A DNA stretch of 64,000 bases from Begonia masoniana (Eukaryota > Streptophyta > Magnoliopsida > Cucurbitales > Begoniaceae): the NCBI GenBank assembly GCA_022432975.1, contig CM039510.1:16571023-16635022 (forward strand), written 5' to 3'. The translations under genes were made by a program, and so were the position numbers. The first letter of the stretch is position 1, and each line of letters begins with the position of its first letter. The notes under the pieces are model-generated. The model worked only from the letters and a program-made list of their open reading frames with translations, was not told the DNA's origin and made no database searches. Below, in pieces: positions 40,202-50,160 of this stretch.

Positions 40202-40760
40202 TTGGCTGGCTACTATCGGAAGTTTATAGAGGGATTTTCAAAGATTGCAGTTCCTCTTTCGCGTTTGACTCGGAAGAACGAGAAGTTTGTATGGTCGGCT
40301 GCTTGCGATGACAGTTTTATGGAGTTGAAGCAGAAGTTGACCACAGCTCCAGTTCTAACGCTACCTATTGAAGGTATGAGATTCAGTATATATTGTGATG
40401 CGTCTGGAGTTGGGCTTGGGTGCGTGCTTATGCAGGAAGAAAAGGTGATTGCTTATGCTTCTAGACAGTTGAAGCCGTATGAGCAGAACTATCCTACGCA
40501 CGACCTGGAGTTAGCAGCGGTGGTCTTCGCAATGAAGATATGGAGGCATTATTTATATGGGCAGCAGTGCGAGATATTTTCAGACCACAAAAGCTTGAAG
40601 TACTTATTTACACAGAAGGAACTTAATATGTGATAAAGGAGGTGGCTCGAGTTCGTCAAAGACTATGAGTTTGAGATTAAGTACCATCCAAGAAAGGCGA
40701 ATAAAGTCGTTGATGCTTTGAGCCGAGTGCCTTCTACGAGTCAACCTTCATTGGCAAGCG
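40202..40760 (+). pseudogene. pol: RT connection and RNase H, element D
   Basis: It continues RT in the same frame with [12 protein letters not shown]. It then shows RNase H motifs: [15 protein letters not shown] (first catalytic Asp), [20 protein letters not shown] (Glu region) and [17 protein letters not shown]. Two adjacent stops TGA-TAA at 40631-40636 replace Arg-Gln codons, both explained by C-to-T. Sequence resumes RWLEFVKDY, then [12 protein letters not shown] frameshift near 40755 leads to the integrase frame. Confidence 0.85.
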
Positions 40761-42284
40761 ATGTCAGTTACGCTATGGTCTGAGATTGAGAGATTCGATG
40801 TGAAGATAGTGGCAGAGTTGTCTAGCATGCTCACTAATATTTCTCTCAGGCCAACTATTTTGGATAGGATACGCGAAGCTCAGCAGAATGATACGGAGTG
40901 TGAGGAGCTTCGATCGTGTATGACGTTGGGTGACTCGTTGGACTTCCACTTATCAGATGATGGTATTCTGAAGTTCAAGCATAGGTGGTATGTGCCTAAC
41001 GACGAGAATCTGAAGAAGGAGATATTGACCGAGGCACATTCTTCGAGATATTCTGTGCACCCGGGAAGTACCAAAATGTACCTGGATTTGAAACAACATT
41101 TCTGGTGGCCAAACATGAAGAGAGAGGTCGCAAAATATGTGGAAACTTGCCTAATTTGTAAACGGGTGAAAGCAGAGCACCAGAGGCCGGCCGAAACATT
41201 ACAACCACTGCCTATCCCGGAGTGAAAATGGGAGCAGATCACCATGGATTTTGTTGTGTGGCTCCCGAGGACAACAAAGGGCCATGATGGCATCTGGGTT
41301 ATTGTGGACCGATTGAGAAAGTTGAACCACTTCTTATCTGTGAAAATGACATCTTCTATGGACCAGCTCGCCGAGCTTTATGTGCAGGAGGTGGTTAGAT
41401 TGCACGGTGTGCCTGTTTCTATAGTCTCGGACAGAGATCCGAGATTCACTTCTAAATTCTGGAAGAGTTTGCACAAAGCTATGGGGACTCAGCTGAATTT
41501 CAGCACGACATTTCATCCTCAGACTGATGGTAAGACAGAGAGGACGAATCAAATTCTGGAGGATATGCTCCGAGTGTGTGTGTTGGAATTTCAGGGATCG
41601 TGGAGCAGGTATTTGCCACTGATCGAGTTCTCTTATAACAACAGCTTCCAGGCTACCATCGGTATGGCTCCGTACGAGGCTCTGTATGGTCTGAAGTGTA
41701 GGTCTCCATTATATTGGGACGAGGTTGGCGAGGCCAGCATCGTGGGCCCAGAGATTCTACAGCAAACGACAGAGAAGATTGCCATTATCCGATAGCGTAT
41801 TGAGGTAGCTCAGAGTCGACAGAAGAGCTATGCTGACACGAGACAGAGAGAACTAGAGTTCGAAGAAGGTGACGAAGTTTATTTGAAAGTTTCTCCGTTT
41901 AAAGGTGTAATGAGATTCAGAAGGAAAGACAAATTGAACCCTCGTTATGTGGGGCCGTTTCCTATTCTGAAGAAGATTGGAAAGATGGCGTACAGATTAG
42001 AGCTTCCAGCTTCAATGGAAGCTATCCACGACGTATTTCATGTATCTATGCTTCGAAAATGTTTGCGCGATCCATCACATGTCGTGGAGGCGAGAGAGAT
42101 CGACGTACAGCCTACCTTGACGTATGTGGAGAAGCCAGTACGCATTTTGGAGTCTACGATCAAGGTTTTGCGCAACAAAGAGATTCCGCTAGTTAAAGTC
42201 CTATGGCGGAACCATGAGATTGAAGAAGCGACTTGGGAGCGACAATAGGACATGAAGACTAAGTATCCCGAGTTGTTTGTATAG
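40761..42284 (+). pseudogene. pol: Integrase with chromodomain-like tail, element D
   Basis: A linker and zinc-binding N-terminal domain (HPGSTKMYLDLKQHFWWPNM, then CLICKRVKAEHQ) end at TGA 41223-41225 (a Trp codon in element B). The core follows in the same frame: Asp in MDFVVWLP, Asp in VSDRDPRF, Glu in KTERTNQ. It is broken by TAG at 41793. The C-terminal part (GPFPILKKIG, HDVFHVSML, VLWRNHEIEEATWE) has TAG at 42246 and a natural stop at 42282. The three interruptions all fit single C-to-T or G-to-A changes. Two substitutions in the conserved [10 protein letters not shown] motif also mark decay. Confidence 0.88.
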
Positions 42285-42307
42285 CCAAATTTTGAGGACA
42301 AAATTTT

Positions 42308-42324
42308 AAATAAGGTGGATGGAT
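42308..42324 (+). other. Polypurine tract, element D
   Basis: AAATAAGGTGGATGGA lies directly before the LTR start, after the GAGGACAAAATT context shared with the other elements. Confidence 0.8.
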
Positions 42325-44530
42325 TGTAATATCCGGCTGTACGGATTATTATTATTAATGTAAATGACATTTTTGTAAATATGTCAAATCAACTCAGTTT
42401 TTCAAAAAGAAAGCGTTATTAGAATCCTAATGATTTATAGGAATTTTAAGAAATTTACGGGATTTTTCGGAATAATAACGGTATATTTCGAGTAATTTCG
42501 TTTAACGTAATAAAAAATACATTTTGGTAAAAATAGTAAACGAGCTCCGAATTGCAAACGGAGAGTTTTAATGGAACCCTGATAGTAAATTGAAGTTATT
42601 GGTGAAGTAAGAAAATTTGGAGAAACTGAATCGTCAGTTAATTAAGGAAACAAAGGACGAAACAAATAGAATAACAAAGGAATGGCAAAATGGTAAATTG
42701 CCAAGTTAAATTTAAATTAAAAACATTTGTTTTCTTTTCTTCTTCTCCACGCCAGTTCTTCTTCCTGCGATTTCTTTCTCCCTTCTACGGCGACCAACGA
42801 AGATCCTCTTCTCCAACGACAATCTGTCCCTCGTTCTTCCTCCGACCACCTCCGATCCTTCACGTTTTCTTCTCCTCTCGCGACCCTAGGTAATAATCTA
42901 TGATTTCGGAACGTTAGTTTTAGTTTTCACGGAGTTAGAATGTTAGGGTTCGTTTAGGGTTTCCGCTAAAAACACGATTTAGGGTTAGAAAGCGATAGGT
43001 TTGTTGTTTTGATAAGTATATTGGACGTATTGAGCATTATTGGACAAAGTTAATCGATTTAAGGCGAATGTAGAGATTTTACAATTTTTGAGTTTTGGGG
43101 AAAACTCGTCAATGTTTATTTTGAGGTATCGAACGTTATTTGTTGGATAAAATGCCTCGTTGAGCTAAGTTAGTATTTTAGGAGAATTCTTTAGTTAAGG
43201 TTTCGTTAAATTTGGACGTTTAACGGTTTAAATCTCATTTTAACATCAACCGTTGTGTTATGCCTCAGACAAACAACGCTCGTGGACGGAGCTTGAGCTG
43301 CTTTGGACACAAGGTAAGTTCTCGTGACTTACTCTGGCTGATTGGCCTACACCGTACTTTGATGTCGCGTCGAGGATTTTAGAGTATTGTGTGTTTAAAC
43401 TGCTTTGGTTGGGTAGTTAGGTTTAAACGTTTTTGTAGGTTATTTTCTTTACAGTCTTGATGGTACGCATGCTTGATTGTTTACATTTATATTGAACTGT
43501 TCACGCATCACGTATTTTAACTTGGCATAAAAAAAAATTTTCCGCACGATATTTTCAGAATACCGATGTGGCCCAGAAATTGGGGGCTCAGATCTATTGT
43601 GTGGGTCGATTAAGGGCCTGACACAGCACCACATACACTGTAACGTAATTAATGAACGTAATCTGTTATCTGGTCACGCGAGGTGGGGCTCAGGCACGGC
43701 TGTACGTGTGTCAAGCATGTACCCCCCTCCTCTAACCGAACGGGGTAGTCCGACAGCTGGATGGGCCCCCTCCGGTTAGGTGGATGAGATCTCGGTGATA
43801 TTCTGTCTGCGACGCTCTGTATGTTATGCATGATTTCTGAACTCTATATGCACTGTACGCATTTGCATTTACGTAGAATTTACTGAGATTTTTATCTCAT
43901 AGGTGTCTGTATGGTGTAGGTAATATCGAAGCAGGTGAGAATGATATTCCTCCGCCCGATGTAAAGGATGATTGAAGATGAACGATTGCGGTGGTGTGCA
44001 TGAGCAGTCGTCGCGTATGTTGACCCGTGGGGAAAATGGTTAGGTATTTTGAGTGTTTTGGGTGAATTTTGGTTATACAGTGGATTATGTTATGGTTAGA
44101 AACATTCTAGGATGTTTGATTTTGGATAGATTATATTTTAGGTTGTTTTAAAAACGTTTTGAAAATATATTCTGTAAACGTTTGGTATTAGGGAAATGTT
44201 TAGTTTTAAACCGAACCACGCAGTCTATTTTTATGAAAATAGGCTATGTTTTGGACGTATTTTGAGTCGTGGTTTTGGACGTCTTTTGAGTCGTGGTTTT
44301 GGACGTCTTTTGAGTCGTTAAATAAGGGATTGGTGAAGTGTTAATTGTATGTAGGGGGAAAGGGTTTGTTATGTTGAATTAGGTTACAGGGGAAAGAACG
44401 AAGAAGAAAGAAGGGGAGGAATAAAGAAAGAGGGGGGGGGGGGGGGGGGGAGGGCTCGCCCTCTGGGAAGTGATCCCAAAGGGGTTGCCGAACGATCGCC
44501 AGGGAGGGCGATTGTTCGCCCCCTGTTTGT

Positions 44531-44559
44531 CAACTTCTCTGGATTTTCCAGAGAAGTTG
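44531..44559. repeat. Perfect 13 bp-stem, 3 nt-loop hairpin in LTR D
   Basis: CAACTTCTCTGGA and TCCAGAGAAGTTG are exact reverse complements around TTT. An identical copy is at 8913-8941. Confidence 0.88.
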
Positions 44560-44692
44560 CCAAGTGATCACTGGGCGATCGCTTGGCTTGAGAGTGATCG
44601 CCGCAGGGGCGATCTGCCAGGCGATCAGTCGCCTGGCTGTGATAGCCGCAGGCGATCGATCGCCCGTTTTTGGGCGATCGATCGCCACTACT
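44560..44692. repeat. GGCGATCG palindrome cluster in LTR D
   Basis: Repeated GGCGATCG, GCGATCGC and GGCGATCGATCG-type palindromes alternate with CAGGCGATC direct repeats. It occupies the same place as the GCAGCGAC cluster in LTR A. Arg/Ser/Asp-rich frames here are repeat translations. Confidence 0.8.
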
Positions 44693-44957
44693 ATTTTGGG
44701 ACAAATTTTCCCTTATGCCCTCGAAGCCCCGGCCGATGATTGAATTTGGATTTTTATTAGTTTTATTTTAATTAATTAATTGTTTTAATTGTTTTAAGAT
44801 TTGTGTTAACCTATTTTCTAAACGAACTTCGATTTTGATTTCGATTTTGGTTTAGTTTTCGCTTAAAGTCCGCCTAGAGTTTATTTAAAGTATATAGATA
44901 AAAAAATAAATAAATAAATAGTACGGGAAATTTGGGTACAGTGTGATGGTCGTTACA

Positions 44958-47176
44958 TAGTCAATTGAGGATGATGGTTAATTCATGAAAAAGATTTTGA
45001 CTGACCTACTATAAGAGGGAGACGTAGTAAAGTTAAGAGTAATCGGCGAAGTAGTAGAGGTAGTGTTGAGTGTAGGTTATGAAACAAAAAGCCTAGGAAC
45101 TAAGAAGGACTTAAGAACTCGAAAGTGATAACAATTTGAAAGAAAAGTTAGCACCGGAGTTTAAAGTAACTAGTATGACCGTAGAGGGAATGGTGATTTA
45201 AATGTGTGAGGCTTACCTCCGAGAAGGAAGTAGGAACATCGGTGTACGAGGAAAATAGAAGAGTAAGATTTGGGGTTAGAGAAGATTTGAATCAAGGGCG
45301 TCAACTTATCTGCAACAGGATTTCAAATAAGAAGACTGTTGGGTGAATCATTGTGCAGGAGCCAAGTGGAATATTTAGAACCAGACTAGGAGGAACGAAA
45401 AGATATAGACCATGGAGTAACTTGAGAGAAGTTCACGTGCGACATTTGAGATAAGTGCGGGATTGTTGGATTCAATGAGAGATTAAGATTTGAAGCTAGA
45501 ATAAAGAGAAGGACGATTTTCATGGAAACAATTTAAGTAAACTTAAGTAGAATGATGATTTTCAATGGTTTGACTAGCATTTGACAAGTCGAGCCCAATG
45601 GATACATAAATAACTCAAAGTTAGAAGGAATAGTTTAGAATAAATCTATAGCGAGACTTAGGGACTTGACTGTGCTCAAGGATAACGGAGAGTTAAGTTA
45701 GATAAATAAGCACATTGTAGATAGTATAAACGTTTCGGATAGAACATAACGAAGGAATTCCTTAACGCTACTTAGAATGAAATGTGAGACTTATAGGATC
45801 AAATTTACAAGTGAGCATTGGTCTTAAAATAGTAGCAACTTAAGCTCTCAGTTAAACCTGTTGAGGCCTTGAATGTATTTGCGGGAAATAGTTGGCGAAA
45901 AATAGCAATGGAAAGAGTTAAGTCTTGAGAATCACATCGAAACAGGGATCGAGGTTGGTGAGTTACCTGAGGAAGTATGTGACGTAGGATATTATTGATG
46001 GGATACCTTGCGAAATATAGAAAATGGAAATTTTAGTTGAGAAGCTCACCTGGAAATAGATATTAAGACCCGTGAAGTGTCCAAAGAAGAGTACAATTGG
46101 GGTACTGATTGACGAAGAAGTTATACAGGAGCATTACTAGAGAAATGTAGACTCGGATGGTTGTGGAAGTGACTAAGGTTAAGGCCAACGAACTTGTACC
46201 GAGTTTAGTTTGCAGCTCCGATGTATATATATATATAGAAATTGCTGTACCCGATAGATGGATAAGGTCGTAGTGTGACTGAAATTTGGCGTTGGAGTAA
46301 GTAGTTTGAGAAAACTTTGAGGGCGTGAAGTGGTTAGGCATGTATTCGATAAACACAAGATTAAGAAAGTTAGAAACTAATGGAACTCAATTCAAGGAGT
46401 TGCAGAAAAGTAGAGAGAAGTTTGAATTGCAACCTGGGTGTTGTTAGGAACCCTTGAACGATAGTCGACCCAAATGACGTTGGGAAGTTGAAGTTGTTTC
46501 GAGGATTGAGGATAAGAGACAATTGTAGTAGAGACCAATTGATAAGTTGGATAGTTTAACATTTTAGATGATTAAATATAGACTAGCGCATGCTCGAGTC
46601 GTTGGGTTTCTAGTACACAGAAATAGAGATCGTTGATTGAGGGATTAAGAAATTTGGTAAGATTTAATGCGTAAGCGAAGACATGTATAGGCCAATTGAA
46701 AGTAAGGAATGCGGTTAGGAGGTTAACGTAGAAATTCAGTTGGTGTGCATCCCGACTGTGGACGGGGTCGATGGGATTATGCTGAAGTTTGGGTTACAAC
46801 CCAGAAATTTGATGAAATTACAGGTGTTCAATTTGGGCTGGCGTTAGGAAACTTAGGCCCAGCCTTGACCTAAAGGGACATGTACAAATATTGAAGTGAC
46901 ACATATGTCGTTGGGTTAGTTGATTAGAGATTTGAAGATATGATTATGCTCAATATTTGAGTAAGGACGTGTACGATCAAATAGAAAGTAGGGAATTCTG
47001 ATTTAAGGCCGATGTTGGGGAGTATAATAGAGAGTTTTGGGTTTAGAATCACGAGATATGACAGTAAGTACAGATGATAAATCGAAGTATAAGGCCGAAA
47101 GACATGGGACGTTAATATCAAGGACTGTAAGCCAGGAAAAATTTTGAGGACAAAATTTTAAATAAGGAGGATGGAA
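44958..47176 (+). mobile_element. Truncated interior of a family E element (noncoding)
   Basis: It is nearly identical to 50815-52945. It begins TAGTCAATTGAGG immediately after D's 3' LTR, so its own gag and 5' LTR are missing. No frame above ~100 residues and no pol motif. It ends in AAATAAGGAGGATGGAA against the LTR at 47177. Compared with the second copy it has an extra ~85 bp near 46410-46500. Confidence 0.85.
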
Positions 47177-49507
47177 TGTAACACCCGGCTTTACAGAATA
47201 TTAATATTTTAATGTAAATGATATTTTTGTAAATATGTCAAATCAAGCCCGTTTTACGAAAAAAAAGTATTATTACGATCCTAATAAATAATAAGGATTG
47301 TAAGTAAATTTCGAGAATTTTAGGAGTTGCAACGCTAATTTTACGAGAGTTACGTTTATCATAATATAAAGGATACTTTGGTAAAAATAGTAATTGGAGT
47401 CCGAATTACGAACAGATAGTTTTAATAGAACCCCGATAATAGGTTGAAGTTATTGGTGAAATAAGGAAATTTAGAGAAATCGAATCGTTGGACAATTAAC
47501 GAAACGAGCGACGAAACAAATAGAAAACAAAGGAAAGGGCAAAATGGTAATTTTCAAAGTAAAATTTTAATAAAAAAACAAAAGCCTTCTTCTTCCTTCA
47601 CCCTTTTCACGCGAGGCCTCTGCAATTCTCCCTCCAGGCAATTCTCATCGCCTCTCACAGCGATTCCTCACGCCGTTGACTGATCTCCTCTCCGATTGTT
47701 CATTTTCTTCGTGTTTTCTCCTCCTCTAGCTACCCTAGGTATGACTCTATAGTTTGGAAAGGTTATTGTTCGGTTCTCGCAAAGTTTCATGGTTAGGGTT
47801 TTGTTTAGGTTTTGTTAAAAAACGTAATCTAAAGTTAGAAATCGGTAGGATTACCGTATTTGTGAGTATATTGAACGTATTAAGCGTTATTGGACGAAAT
47901 CTAGAGTGTATACGGTGTTTAGGTTAAAAACCAGATATTTGGAGCTTGAGAATCTCCATCAATGGAGTCTAGAAATTTACGAGCGCGAGTTGCTCGATAA
48001 AATGCCTCGTTGAACTAAGTTAGAATTTTAGGAAAATTACCTTAGTTAAGGTTTCGTTAAATTTGGATGTTAAATGGTTTAAGCTCTTTTTAACGATTGT
48101 TGTGAAATTGCCTTAGGTGAAGAACGCTCGTGGACGGAGCTCAGTGCGCTACAGACGACAGGTAAGTTCTCGTTACTTACTCTTGCCGATTGGCCTACAC
48201 TGTACGTCGATGTCTTCTCGAGGAGTTTTGGTGAATTGTTTGTCTATATGCTTTGGTTAGGTAGTCAAGATTAGTTCTTTTGTAGGTTATACCTTTTTAT
48301 TGTATTGATGGTATATATGTAGAATATGGATTATGCTTTTTATCGTCTTGATGGTACATATGTAGAATATAGATTATGCTTTTTATTGTCTTGATGGTAT
48401 ATATGTCTGCGATGTAATGATAAGAAAATGTTGCATGATTTCTGAAACTCATACGCACAGCATGCATTGCATTTACGAAACTTACTGAGCCTTTAGTTCA
48501 TAGTGTGTCTGTATGGTGTAGGTGATCAGGATATAGGTGAGGATGAGATCCTTCTACCCAAGGAGTGATGCAATTGGCGGAGGATGGCTCGCGGGGGTGT
48601 GCTGGCACAGTTAAGGCGTTTCATGACCCGTGGGGACGTATGTAGGTATTTTGGGTTGTTTTGGATAGAAAATGTTAGGTAAAATATTGTACAGATAGAA
48701 CATTATAGGATGTTTGGATCTGGATTAGTTGATAGGTTTATGTTTTGAAGTTTTTAAACATTTTGGAAACTTATTTTGGTGATTTTAAAACAGGAGGAAA
48801 CGTTTAGTTTTTAAATGGATCCACGCAGTTCGTTTTCATGAAAACGTATTTTATTTGAATTGTGACTCGAGTTGGTTTGAGCGAGATAATGGTTGATGTA
48901 CAAATACTGAGAGATTAGATGTTGAAATGTATGTTTTGGCGTAAGTAGAATTTATGTTTATATTTGTAGAAATATAATGAAAGAGGAAAGTAAGGAAAAA
49001 AAATGAAAGAAAAAAGAAAACGGAAAAGAAAGAAAGAGGAAAAAGGGGGGGAAGCCGATCACTGTGGAAAAATTCTAGAGTGCTTGGCGATCGAGCGCCA
49101 GTTTGGGGCGATCGATCGCCCCTCCTTGGTCGTGGTACGCCAGGCGATCGCCTGGGGTGGCGATCGCTAGGCAAAAACAGGCGATTGCCATGGCGATCGA
49201 TCGCCTGTTTTGGGCAATCGATCGCCCCTCAGTATTTTTAACTAGCGATCGATCGCCTGTTTTGGGCGATCGATCGCCCCTGATTTTGGGACGTTTTTGC
49301 CCCTGTTTTGTTGTTTCCACTGCTTCGATTGTTTTTAATTTTTATTATGTTTTCTTTTAATTGTTTTAAAGTTTTATTAAATAGTTTTCAAAATAGATTC
49401 GAACGTCGTTAACAATTCTATTCCGATTTCAATTTCAACTTAACAAGTCCATTAGGATAAAAAAAAAATAATACGGGAAAAATGGGCACAGTGTTAGGGT
49501 CGTTACA
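47177..49507 (+). repeat. LTR E1 (shared by two adjoining interiors)
   Basis: This is 2331 bp, TGTAACACCC...GTCGTTACA. A polypurine tract lies on its left and a PBS on its right, so it acts as 3' LTR of one copy and 5' LTR of the next. Compared with LTR E2 it lacks ~329 bp at about 48406. Conserved donor-like block near 48155-48175. Hairpin near 49057-49084, then a GGCGATCG cluster to about 49280. Confidence 0.88.
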
Positions 49508-49512
49508 ATTTA

Positions 49513-49533
49513 TGGTATCAGAGTCCCCGGGTG
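49513..49533 (+). other. Primer binding site, family E
   Basis: TGGTATCAGAGTCCC lies 5 nt after the LTR end, a tRNA-Met-type PBS with one mismatch (T for C). Confidence 0.82.
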
Positions 49534-49595
49534 TTAAAAACGGTTCTGTAGGCTGCTCGACTGCACAACCACTACGTAGACGTCCTTTCTCAACT

Positions 49596-49658
49596 GTAAG
49601 TATGTTTATAAGTTTAATTTATTTTAATTTTCTTAGGATTATTTGATTGATTTTATAG
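49596..49658 (+). other. Intron-like segment in the gag leader, family E
   Basis: It starts GTAAGT after CAACT, contains TTTTCTTAGGATTA and ends TTTTATAG ten bases before the gag ATG. It is 63 nt, as in A and D. Confidence 0.4.
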
Positions 49659-49668
49659 GAGCCATAAA

Positions 49669-50160
49669 ATGGTCCGAGGTAGAGACGCTAGGGACGACAC
49701 CATAGACCTATTGAGGGGTGTCATTGCACAACAATCCCAACTCATTGACCGACAAGCGCAGCTTATAGATAGGCAATCTCGTCAGCTGGGGATGTTGACG
49801 AACCGAGAAAACCCTAGGATCCAAGGATTAGTCACTCCCAATAACCACGGCACGAAGAGGGTGGGCAAGGAAGAAATCAAATCAAGTCGACGAAAGCGCG
49901 TACGAGGAACTTCTCGGGGACCCTTGTGTCCTAAATGCCAGAAGGAACACTATGGCAATTGTAGATTAGGCACAGGTAAGTGCTTTCGATGTGGAGAGGT
50001 TGGCCACTATGTCAAGGATTTCCCGAAGCAAGGCAGAGACCAATCGGGCGGGGATCAGGAAAATGTTGCACCGAAGATACTTGCCCTAACTGGAGAAGAG
50101 GAAACTGCCCAACCTTCAGCTGTTTCAGGTATAGTTTTATTTCGACAGTTAATGGAGTGA
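49669..50160 (+). CDS. gag: Mini-gag of family E lacking the capsid domain
   Basis: This 163-residue frame starts MVRGRDARDD like the other gags and has a short Gln/Arg-rich coiled-coil-like repeat (QLIDRQAQLIDRQSRQL). It jumps near residue 65 directly to the basic stretch and zinc-binding part, skipping about 190 residues of the capsid domain. CPKCQKEHYGNC is followed by a knuckle with C105, C108 and H113 but Phe at position 118 where Cys is expected, so zinc binding is probably impaired. The frame ends shortly after the gag/protease junction, where noncoding sequence begins. Not capable of forming particles alone. Translation is possible but unproven, and it could be a relic. Confidence 0.7.
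   Translation: MVRGRDARDDTIDLLRGVIAQQSQLIDRQAQLIDRQSRQLGMLTNRENPRIQGLVTPNNHGTKRVGKEEIKSSRRKRVRGTSRGPLCPKCQKEHYGNCRLGTGKCFRCGEVGHYVKDFPKQGRDQSGGDQENVAPKILALTGEEETAQPSAVSGIVLFRQLME

Larger units (their letters stand above)
34032..44957 (+). mobile_element. Element D: Ty3/gypsy chromovirus with complete gene order but many stops
   Basis: The 5' LTR (34032-37672, split by a nested solo LTR), tRNA-Met-type PBS, gag, protease, RT, RNase H, integrase with chromodomain-like tail, polypurine tract and 3' LTR (42325-44957) appear in canonical order. Gag-pol is interrupted by about eight stops and two or three frameshifts, so it is inactive. Left flank is satellite. Right flank is interior sequence of family E. 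The two ends therefore do not share a target duplication, which points to recombination. Confidence 0.88.
42325..44957 (+). repeat. 3' LTR of element D
   Basis: This is 2633 bp, TGTAATATCC...GTCGTTACA. It contains the conserved AACGCTCGTGGACGGAGCT and GGTAAGTTCTCGTGA blocks (about 43270-43330). It also holds a block near 43720-43780 shared in reverse with the B-type LTRs, a poly-G run (about 44431-44450), a perfect hairpin and a GGCGATCG cluster. Confidence 0.9.
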
